Positions 1 to 5,129 of a stretch of DNA of 5,129 nucleotides are shown one piece after another. The position numbers were made by a program, and so were the translations under genes. Source of the DNA: Sulfurovum sp. GTDB lineage: Bacteria > Campylobacterota > Campylobacteria > Campylobacterales > Sulfurovaceae. The notes beneath the pieces were generated by a model. The model was not told the DNA's origin, ran no database searches, and worked only from the letters and a program-made list of their open reading frames with translations. Position 1 is the stretch's first letter. Each line of letters opens with the position of its first letter. The DNA is taken from assembly GCA_020726085.1 (NCBI GenBank), contig DYTG01000013.1:17017-22145 (forward strand), written 5' to 3'.

Positions 1-2
1 AA

Positions 3-110
3 GAGAACATTGTTCCCTATAAACCTCTTCCAAAAGTTATTACGCTTCCTCAACCCAAACTCTCTACAATGCCTACTGAGATGCTCACCAATATCAAAGT
101 GACTATCTAG
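3..110 (+). CDS. 3' end of an unidentified protein-coding gene (partial)
   Basis: An open frame enters from the left edge (first full codon at 3) and runs 35 codons to a TAG at 108-110. The other two forward frames hit stops earlier (TAA at 20-22, TGA at 100-102). The tail is rich in Pro and Lys and ends TEMLTNIKVTI, with no motif I recognise. A probable intrinsic terminator begins 10 nt after the stop, which is what one expects at the end of a real + strand gene and is the main support for the call. Only the C-terminus is visible, so no function can be given. A chance open frame at the edge remains possible. Confidence 0.5.
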   Translation, partial: ENIVPYKPLPKVITLPQPKLSTMPTEMLTNIKVTI

Positions 111-120
111 GCTTTATGAT

Positions 121-145
121 ACCTCCTCTTACGGGAGGTTTCACT
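121..145 (+). terminator. Probable rho-independent terminator of the upstream gene
   Basis: ACCTCC (121-126) pairs perfectly with GGAGGT (134-139) around a 7-nt loop, which a T-G wobble can tighten to 5 nt. A pyrimidine- and T-rich run follows (TTTCACTTCTCTTTCT). The stem is short and the T-tract is interrupted by C and A, so termination may be partial. The tail is T-rich only on the + strand, and the hairpin lies 10 nt after the TAG at 108-110, so it most likely ends the upstream gene. Confidence 0.55.
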
Positions 146-241
146 TCTCTTTCTAATCCAAAAATACAAATTCCAAAAAATCCATTTAATCAACACCTAA
201 GCATAGAGAAATATAGACAATAATTTTTATTTATAAATATT

Positions 242-453
242 ATGGGTTATTTAAGTTCAAAAGCATCAAAGCTTTTACTAGGCGTTTGCTTGTTAGGTTC
301 TGCGTCATTGTTTGCAAAAGAGTATGTTTTTGAAGTGACCAATACAACAAAAAATAAAATTACAAAGATTTTGCGACGGGGACTACTATGAAACTCGTTT
401 GAGATACAACAAGCAATTCTCAAAGTTGTGAACAATACGTGAAAGCTGTTTAA
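242..453 (+). pseudogene. Decayed gene for a small exported protein
   Basis: The ATG at 242 opens a frame with a convincing Sec signal peptide: two Lys (7 and 10), a hydrophobic core LLLGVCLLG at 11-19, and a likely cleavage after Ala25 in SLFA/KE. The mature part begins KEYVFEVTNTTKNKITKI, then the frame ends at TGA (389-391) after 49 codons. A different frame takes over from about 373: it reads ATGTTMKLV, a TGA at 400-402, then DTTSNSQSCEQYVKAV and TAA at 451-453. From memory, small secreted proteins of this type carry an NTT.{1,3}K.KITKI start and a KLVW.....CEQY.KAVF.DGS segment. On that model the TGA replaces TGG (Trp), a stretch between KITKI and the MKLV part is lost with a frame change, and the 3' end is missing. 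No Shine-Dalgarno precedes the ATG, consistent with decay. The alternative, a functional 49-residue product, seems unlikely. The family assignment is unverified. Confidence 0.6.
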
Positions 454-485
454 GCGCCCCTACTCTTATCTAAAATAAAAATACC

Positions 486-515
486 TTTTGAGAAGTTAAA
501 ATATGTTATAACTTC
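486..515 (+). promoter_or_regulatory. Candidate promoter and operator of the fdhF-like gene
   Basis: Upstream of the oxidoreductase start is a T-run with TTGAGA (486-493) and a TATAAC element (507-512), about 20 nt before the ATG. The -35/-10 spacing of 13 nt is short, but Campylobacterota sigma-70 promoters are known to rely mainly on the -10 box and upstream T-rich DNA. A perfect inverted repeat, GAAGTTA (492-498) and TAACTTC (509-515) with a 10-nt spacer, overlaps the presumed -10, as a repressor operator would. Transcription starting about 7 nt after the -10 would leave a very short leader. The promoter is inferred. The repeat itself is plainly visible. Confidence 0.35.
492..515. repeat. 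Perfect 7-bp inverted repeat with 10-nt spacer
   Basis: GAAGTTA at 492-498 is the exact reverse complement of TAACTTC at 509-515, separated by AAATATGTTA. The symmetry does not extend outward or inward. Its position over the likely -10 box of the fdhF-like gene suggests a dimeric regulator site. There is no T-tract, so it is not a terminator. In AT-rich DNA a repeat of this size can occur by chance. Confidence 0.5.
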
Positions 516-532
516 ATAAAAAAGGCTAAAAT

Positions 533-2602
533 ATGAACAAACAAGAGATTGAAAGTGTTTGTACCTATTGTGGGGTTGGATGCGATATTACAGGAGTCGT
601 TGAAAACAATAAAATTACCAAAATTTACGCCAAAAAAGATGGGATAGTGAGTCAAGGCAATTTATGTATCAAAGGACGACTGGGATATGATTTTGTCGAT
701 TCTCCCAATCGCATTACACAGCCACGCATCAAAAAGAGCTTTATGGATAAAAACCCTCAGCTTTTAGCAACCTTTGGTGAGCGTTTAACCTCTTTTGATA
801 GCCACTACTACACCTGCAATCTTGATACGGCTACCTCTATAGCCGCCCATAAACTTCAAGAAATTAAAACACAGTACGGCAGTCATAGCTTTTGCGCTAT
901 TGGCGGAGCTAGAACCAACTGCGAAAGCGCTTATCTCTTCCAAAAATTTACCCGTCAAACGATGGGGTCGCCTCATGTCGATAACTGTGCAAGAGTGTGC
1001 CACTCCCCATCGCTTAAGGGTATGCGAACCACCATTGGCGAGGGTGCTGCTACCAATCCCTACAACGATATTTATGAGTGTGAGTTTATGATTGTCATGG
1101 GTTCTAATACCATCGAAGCCCATCCTATCGTAGCCAATCGTATTGTAGCTATGGCAAATGAGCATAACAATCTAGCCGTTATTGATGTACGTCATACCAA
1201 ATTGGCAAAATTTGCCAAATACAACGCCATTATCCCCTTTGAATCCAATTTGCTTATTCTCAATATGATGGCGTATGTTATTATTACTCAAGAGCTTTAC
1301 GACAAGAGTTTTATTGCTTCTCGTAGCAAAGGTTTTGAGGAGTTCAAAGCCCAAATTTTAAGCGACCCTTACGCCAACCCTGAGTTTTTTGCTACGATTG
1401 AGGGGTATGAGCATTTGGCTTCAACCGTTGCCAATATTGCACGAGAGTACGCCTTTAAACGTTCGATGATATTTTGGGGATTGGGCATTACGGAGCATTT
1501 GGATGGAAGCTACGCCGTTATGGCCATTACTCACCTAGCCATTATGACGGGCAATATCGGCAAAATAGGTGCGGGGCTCATGCCTCTAAGAGGGCAAAAC
1601 AATGTCCAAGGAGCGTGTGACATGGGGTGTTTGCCCTATTACAATCCCGATTATCAACGCCCACTCGAAAAGGGACTGATGACACCTCAACTCCTCGATG
1701 CTATGATGGAGGGCAAAATCAAAGCGTTGCTTAATATGGGTGAAGATATTACCCATATCCATACCAATATCAACAAGGTCGAAAAAGCGATTGAGAATTT
1801 GGAGTTTATTATGACGCAAGAGCTTTTTATGACACAAATTACTCAAAAAGCCGATATTGTGATTGGTGTTCGCAGCGCTTATGAGAAGACGGGGGTTTAT
1901 ATCAATGCTATGCGGCGATTGCACCTTTCGCAACCCCTTGTCCATTCGCCTTTGCCCGATGATTGGGAAGTGTTGCAGATGCTAGACAACAAATTGGGAG
2001 GAGATTTCAACTACGCCTCAAGCCAAGAGGTGTGGGAAGAGGTGACGCAAGTGGCTTCCAATCGCTTTAGTGGAGCGGCCTATTACCGTCTTGAACGTCA
2101 CCGAAAAAGAGGAATGCAGTGGCCAATCTACCATGAAGATACCCCTATACTCCATCTGCTTGATTTTCGCACCCTTGATGGTTTGGCACGATTTAGCTAT
2201 CACCCCTACGAACTGCGGGGCATGGTCAAAGAGATATTAGAGGGTAGCTTTTACACCGCCAACCACTACTATCTCACAACAGGACGTATCTTAGCTCACT
2301 ACAACAACACTGCACAAACCAAGCAAAGCGAGAAACTCAACAGCAAATATCCCCAAGATATAGTTTTGGCTTCCTATCAAGACAAAGAGAGCTTTGCGGG
2401 TGAATGGGTAATCCTAAAGACCCAATACGGAGAGACTTCACCCCTCAAAGTTGAATTTAGCGACAACATCAAGCCCAAAACGCTCTATACTACTTTTCAC
2501 CATGCCGCAAGTCGTATCAATGCTATTTTTGGGGATGAGTGCGATGCACTGATTTTGACACCACGCTTCAAATCCATTCGTGTTGAGATTGTCAATCTCT
2601 AA
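533..2602 (+). CDS. fdhF: FdhF-like molybdopterin [4Fe-4S] oxidoreductase, Cys-type (probable formate dehydrogenase catalytic subunit)
   Basis: Probable cytoplasmic bis-MGD enzyme interconverting formate and CO2; no twin-arginine signal or membrane segment is present. The N-terminus has the cluster motif C10-x2-C13-x3-C17-x27-C45 followed by Lys47, equivalent to the electron-relay Lys of FdhF. The Mo ligand motif NCARVCHSPS gives Cys156-His157, read as TGC and not TGA, so this is the non-selenium form. RGQNNVQGACDMG at 353-365 supplies the active-site Arg353. The dinucleotide-binding domain starts near 578 (LTTGR at 581-585) and ends with LTPRFKSIRVEI. At 689 residues the size resembles E. 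coli FdhF (715), and YDKSFIASRSKGFEEF at 256-271 also resembles FdhF. Oddities: an extra segment around 73-95, a region about 20 residues shorter after DMGCLPYYNPDYQ, and PFESN at 235-239 where relatives have PGTD or NGSN. Start: AAAGG at 521-525, 7 nt before the ATG. No partner subunit is nearby. The fold is certain; formate as substrate is probable. Confidence 0.88.
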   Translation: MNKQEIESVCTYCGVGCDITGVVENNKITKIYAKKDGIVSQGNLCIKGRLGYDFVDSPNRITQPRIKKSFMDKNPQLLATFGERLTSFDSHYYTCNLDTATSIAAHKLQEIKTQYGSHSFCAIGGARTNCESAYLFQKFTRQTMGSPHVDNCARVCHSPSLKGMRTTIGEGAATNPYNDIYECEFMIVMGSNTIEAHPIVANRIVAMANEHNNLAVIDVRHTKLAKFAKYNAIIPFESNLLILNMMAYVIITQELYDKSFIASRSKGFEEFKAQILSDPYANPEFFATIEGYEHLASTVANIAREYAFKRSMIFWGLGITEHLDGSYAVMAITHLAIMTGNIGKIGAGLMPLRGQNNVQGACDMGCLPYYNPDYQRPLEKGLMTPQLLDAMMEGKIKALLNMGEDITHIHTNINKVEKAIENLEFIMTQELFMTQITQKADIVIGVRSAYEKTGVYINAMRRLHLSQPLVHSPLPDDWEVLQMLDNKLGGDFNYASSQEVWEEVTQVASNRFSGAAYYRLERHRKRGMQWPIYHEDTPILHLLDFRTLDGLARFSYHPYELRGMVKEILEGSFYTANHYYLTTGRILAHYNNTAQTKQSEKLNSKYPQDIVLASYQDKESFAGEWVILKTQYGETSPLKVEFSDNIKPKTLYTTFHHAASRINAIFGDECDALILTPRFKSIRVEIVNL

Positions 2603-2620
2603 GCTTATTGGAGGCTCTCT

Positions 2621-2653
2621 TTGGATAAAATCACTAAGAACAACTCACGATAA
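2621..2653 (+). other. Possible 10-codon mini-ORF in the fdhF-rdgB gap
   Basis: GGAGG at 2610-2614 is the strongest Shine-Dalgarno-like sequence in the window apart from that of ciaB. It sits 6 nt before a TTG that opens (M)DKITKNNSR and stops at TAA 2651-2653, 18 nt before the rdgB ATG. It could be a leader peptide, the stump of a lost gene, or chance. No regulatory amino-acid run (for example repeated His, Trp or Leu) is present, and no attenuator hairpin is visible. Confidence 0.15.
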
Positions 2654-2671
2654 CAACCCAAAGGCAAAGCG

Positions 2672-3274
2672 ATGAAAATAGTATTGGCAACCTCCAATAA
2701 AGGCAAACTTAGAGAGTTTAAGCAAATGTGTCAAGCCGATATTCTCCCCTATCAAGAGCTACTAGGCGACATTGAGATAGAAGAGACTGAAGATTCCTTT
2801 AAAGGCAATGCTATTTTAAAAGCCCAAGAGATATACGATAAATTAGCAAAGCAACACGATGAAAAGTATATCGTAGTAGCCGACGATAGCGGATTGGTCG
2901 TGGAGGCATTGGGGCGAGAACCTGGGATTTACAGTGCAAGGTATGCGGGTGAGGGAGTAAGCGATGAGGCCAATATGGATAAACTTATCAATAATCTAAC
3001 CCAAAAATCGCTTACTTCAAGCAAAGCTCACTACACTTGTGCTATTGCTGTTGTCTCTTGCTATGGAGTATATTGTGTACACGGATGGATATACGGCACA
3101 GTCAATACTTTGCCCAATGGCAATCAAGGCTTTGGGTACGATCCGCTTTTTACGCCCGATGGATACCATCAAACCATGGCACAGATGAGCCGTGAGCTTA
3201 AATCCACCATTTCGCACAGAGCTAGGGCGTTAAAACTAGCCAAACCCATCGTTGAGATGTTGCAAAGATATTAG
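2672..3274 (+). CDS. rdgB: RdgB/HAM1 non-canonical purine NTP pyrophosphatase
   Basis: Cytosolic house-cleaning enzyme that hydrolyses dITP, ITP and XTP to the monophosphate plus pyrophosphate, keeping deaminated purines out of DNA and RNA. Family hallmarks appear in order: the N-terminal nucleotide-binding loop LATSNKGKLREF (5-16, with Ser8, Asn9, Lys12); the acidic metal site with Glu38 in EETEDSF; ADDSGL at 70-75, where Asp72 matches catalytic Asp69 of E. coli RdgB; PGIYSARYAG at 84-93; the base-recognition segment GFGYDPLF at 153-160; and SHRARAL at 181-187. At 200 residues it is of normal length (E. coli 197) and shows no damage. AAGG at 2661-2664, 7 nt before the ATG, supports the start. 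It lies 69 nt after the fdhF-like gene and 9 nt before ciaB. The assignment is secure. Confidence 0.97.
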   Translation: MKIVLATSNKGKLREFKQMCQADILPYQELLGDIEIEETEDSFKGNAILKAQEIYDKLAKQHDEKYIVVADDSGLVVEALGREPGIYSARYAGEGVSDEANMDKLINNLTQKSLTSSKAHYTCAIAVVSCYGVYCVHGWIYGTVNTLPNGNQGFGYDPLFTPDGYHQTMAQMSRELKSTISHRARALKLAKPIVEMLQRY

Positions 3275-3277
3275 GAG
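3273..3277 (+). promoter_or_regulatory. Ribosome binding site of ciaB, overlapping the rdgB stop
   Basis: AGGAG at 3273-3277 shares its first two bases with the TAG stop of rdgB (3272-3274) and ends 6 nt before the ATG at 3284. This fixes the ciaB start at 3284 rather than at the in-frame ATG at 3305, and it suggests that ribosomes finishing rdgB help initiate ciaB. Confidence 0.75.
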
Positions 3278-3283
3278 ATAGCC

Positions 3284-5125
3284 ATGATTGAAAGAAAAAA
3301 GTTTATGAATGATTTGGAGACTATTTACAGCGAACTAAAAGTGCGTCAAAATAGACTCAACGACTACTATACTTTGCTCAATGAGAGTCACGATGAGGCT
3401 CAAAAGTGTGTCAAAGAGTTTTTAAATATGCTTGATCTCAAATACAACAGCGAAAATGTTTTGGCTGCTCTTAATCGTATCATCAATCTTCGTGAAGACT
3501 CTCTCAGTGAGGTACTTAAAAAACTCGATTTGGATGAAGATACGATTTTGCACAAAAAAGAACAAGCCTATCTCTTTGTGAGTCGTTTTCATATTAGCGA
3601 ATTTGAGAGATTCATTATTTGGATGCGAGACAACAAACTCCTTAATGATTTTTACTGGACGATACTGGAGGGAATGCACGCTATTGGTATCACCATGAGT
3701 GGATGGCAAAGTGCATGGACTTCGCACATTATTCATACTATCAACAAAGAACTCTACCGTCTTTTCAATGGAGATGAGGAGAAAATCTTTAAAAAACTTG
3801 AAGAAGAGCAGCTCCTTGATTTGGACGTGGATTGTTCTGTGGGTGATCGATGCTACTCCGTACTTCACAAATCGCACAATGGAGAGTATCGAAGCGTAGC
3901 CTATAGCGAAGCCTTTGAATGGGAGGTGGGCAATATTGTCGAAGCGTTGGATGTTTTGGTAGAGTCGCTTCAAGAGATGGAAGATGAGGTCTTTGGTCAA
4001 GAGGAGGAGTGGATTGCCTACTTCAAAGCCTTGCAAAACGCTTTTGCACACAAAAATACCGATGAACTCATTGGCTATTGGGCCAAAGTCGATGAGGCGT
4101 GGATGGCTATTACGACCCCCATTCAGCCAGGTCATCCTTTGGAGTATTACGAAGATCACTACCGAAAAGCCGTAGCGTTGGAGTGGGATGTACGCATTAT
4201 TGATTTAGTATTGCAAAAAAACTCAACACTAAATGAAGATATTAAAGCGTTTGCCCTAAGCGTGAGTAACGATATTGGTCACTCTTTGGGAACAAAGATT
4301 ATCGAAAAAAATATCGAACAAATTGATAAAACACAACTCTATATCGGACGACCCATGTTCTACTACGGAGCGCAATTCAACGGTCTTTTTAGTGCCCAAG
4401 TAGTCCCCAATGATGAACGCATCTCTGCACAATGGGGCAAAAAGATATTTGCCTATCCCGATTTTGTGATGGAAGCCAAAAAAAGCAAACCTACCATGCA
4501 AATCAGTGTAGAGTTTTTGGGAATAGATTTTATGAGGGCGCAAAAAGAGTTTATCAAAAAGCATCCCAAACTTTGGTACGAGGTCTATACTATCACTACG
4601 ATTGGACACGAGTACGGACATATTTTGTGGGTCGATAAAGATACCGAAAAGGTGATGAACCGTAGCGGTCAATACAAAAATATTGAAGAGTTCAAGGCCA
4701 CAGCGGGAGGTTTGATGGCGTTTTTCTTCAATGAGAAAAAAGAGCTTCAAAAGCATATCATCGACGACACCGTTGCGCGCGCCGTTTCGCTTATGTCGTG
4801 GAGAGAGGTAGGAGAGGTACAAGCCTACTATTGCGAGGGTATTATCCATCTTGATATTTTGTTTGAGAGCGGTATTATCAGCTTTAGTGGTACCAAATTG
4901 CGTATTGACTACTCCAAATACGAAGTTATGAAAGAACTCTACTACAATGCCTACTATAAATTGGCAAACTACTACATCGAAAAACACGATGCCAATCGAT
5001 TTTTGAGCGACTACACCTTTAAATACAACGGTATCTACTTGCCTCAAGATGATAGAGTGCGAAGCTTTGTAGAAAAATACTACAAACGCTACAAACAAAT
5101 TGGGCAAATGACCATCTCTATTTAA
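3284..5125 (+). CDS. ciaB: CiaB family protein with a zinc-metallopeptidase signature
   Basis: Homologue of Campylobacter invasion antigen B, reported in C. jejuni as a roughly 73-kDa protein exported through the flagellar apparatus and needed for host-cell entry. The 613-residue length matches the family. Blocks I recall as shared with C. jejuni CiaB include GHPLEYYED (283-291), VALEWD (297-302), GLFSAQVVPNDE (367-378) and NIEEFKATAGGL (466-477). Residues 442-446 read HEYGH, an HEXXH zinc motif with Glu443 as potential catalytic base. Glu468-Glu469 in EEFKA, 22-23 residues after His446, could give the third ligand, as in gluzincins; the dipeptidyl peptidase III family (M49) pairs its HEXXGH, or in some members HEXXH, with EECRAE. 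The N-terminal 120 residues look helical, 227-241 is acidic, and no signal peptide or transmembrane segment is seen. It probably shares an operon with rdgB. Family is near certain; peptidase activity is inferred; an invasion role in this organism is doubtful. Confidence 0.93.
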   Translation: MIERKKFMNDLETIYSELKVRQNRLNDYYTLLNESHDEAQKCVKEFLNMLDLKYNSENVLAALNRIINLREDSLSEVLKKLDLDEDTILHKKEQAYLFVSRFHISEFERFIIWMRDNKLLNDFYWTILEGMHAIGITMSGWQSAWTSHIIHTINKELYRLFNGDEEKIFKKLEEEQLLDLDVDCSVGDRCYSVLHKSHNGEYRSVAYSEAFEWEVGNIVEALDVLVESLQEMEDEVFGQEEEWIAYFKALQNAFAHKNTDELIGYWAKVDEAWMAITTPIQPGHPLEYYEDHYRKAVALEWDVRIIDLVLQKNSTLNEDIKAFALSVSNDIGHSLGTKIIEKNIEQIDKTQLYIGRPMFYYGAQFNGLFSAQVVPNDERISAQWGKKIFAYPDFVMEAKKSKPTMQISVEFLGIDFMRAQKEFIKKHPKLWYEVYTITTIGHEYGHILWVDKDTEKVMNRSGQYKNIEEFKATAGGLMAFFFNEKKELQKHIIDDTVARAVSLMSWREVGEVQAYYCEGIIHLDILFESGIISFSGTKLRIDYSKYEVMKELYYNAYYKLANYYIEKHDANRFLSDYTFKYNGIYLPQDDRVRSFVEKYYKRYKQIGQMTISI

Positions 5126-5129
5126 CCCC

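Noticed and set aside
157..181. Near-repeat TCCAAAAATA / TCCAAAAAAT in the spacer before the pseudogene
   Set aside because: Two imperfect A-rich copies in AT-rich spacer DNA are expected by chance, with no third copy or symmetry.
400..402. TGA read as tryptophan (alternative genetic code or readthrough) in the small exported-protein gene
   Set aside because: The three intact genes behave under the standard code, and the same locus also has a frame change and a truncated end, so ordinary gene decay is simpler.
247..435. 62-codon minus-strand frame opposite the pseudogene
   Set aside because: The + strand shows a signal peptide and a recognisable continuation. The minus frame has no such structure and is open by chance.
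998..1000. Possible selenocysteine codon at the Mo ligand position of the fdhF-like gene
   Set aside because: The codon is TGC, plain cysteine; no TGA is present and no SECIS element is needed.
785..1165. 126-codon open frame on the minus strand
   Set aside because: It lies opposite the most conserved part of the fdhF-like gene, including the Cys156 motif, so constraint belongs to the sense frame.
2621..2656. Promoter between fdhF and rdgB (TTGGAT ... TAACAA)
   Set aside because: The spacing is about 24 nt and the -10 match is poor, so it is not a credible sigma-70 promoter.
3422..4159. 245-codon open frame on the minus strand
   Set aside because: It is antisense to the N-terminal half of ciaB, has no family resemblance, and is most simply a by-product of the sense-strand codon use.
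4256..5107. 283-codon open frame on the minus strand
   Set aside because: It lies wholly antisense to ciaB, whose conserved zinc-site and C-terminal residues explain the sequence. Its translation is rich in Phe, Val and Ile, has no recognisable domain, and reads as a shadow of ciaB codon bias.

Overview
The window looks like chromosomal DNA from a member of the Campylobacterota, of the Sulfurovum/Sulfurimonas/Sulfuricurvum kind. The genus is not resolved. Three things point there: a full-length CiaB homologue, a family I know only from this phylum; AT-leaning codon use with AAGG/AGGAG ribosome binding sites; and tight packing of genes on one strand. All supported genes are on the + strand.

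Layout. (1) Positions 1-110 hold the last 35 codons of an unidentified gene, followed by a probable intrinsic terminator (121-145). (2) Positions 242-453 hold a broken gene for a small exported protein. Its signal peptide and first mature residues are in one frame. A Cys-containing tail is recognisable in another frame, behind an in-frame TGA. (3) Positions 454-532 are a short promoter region with a perfect 7-bp inverted repeat, a candidate operator. (4) Positions 533-2602 encode a 689-residue molybdopterin/[4Fe-4S] oxidoreductase of the FdhF type, with Cys rather than selenocysteine as the Mo ligand and several departures from standard formate dehydrogenases. (5) A 69-nt gap holds a possible 10-codon mini-ORF. 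(6) Positions 2672-3274 encode the RdgB/HAM1 house-cleaning nucleotide pyrophosphatase. (7) Positions 3284-5125 encode CiaB, named as an invasion antigen in Campylobacter. Here it shows an HEXXH...EE zinc-metallopeptidase signature.

How the genes relate. rdgB and ciaB are 9 nt apart, and the ciaB ribosome binding site touches the rdgB stop codon, so they are probably co-transcribed and translationally coupled. The fdhF-like gene lies 69 nt upstream of rdgB with no clear terminator between them and could share the transcript, but no functional link is obvious. No electron-transfer subunit, hydrogenase or FdhD gene lies in the window, so the oxidoreductase appears without partners here. I found no RNA genes, CRISPR arrays or insertion sequences. 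The most rewarding leads are the peptidase signature in CiaB, the divergent FdhF-like enzyme and the decayed exported-protein gene.
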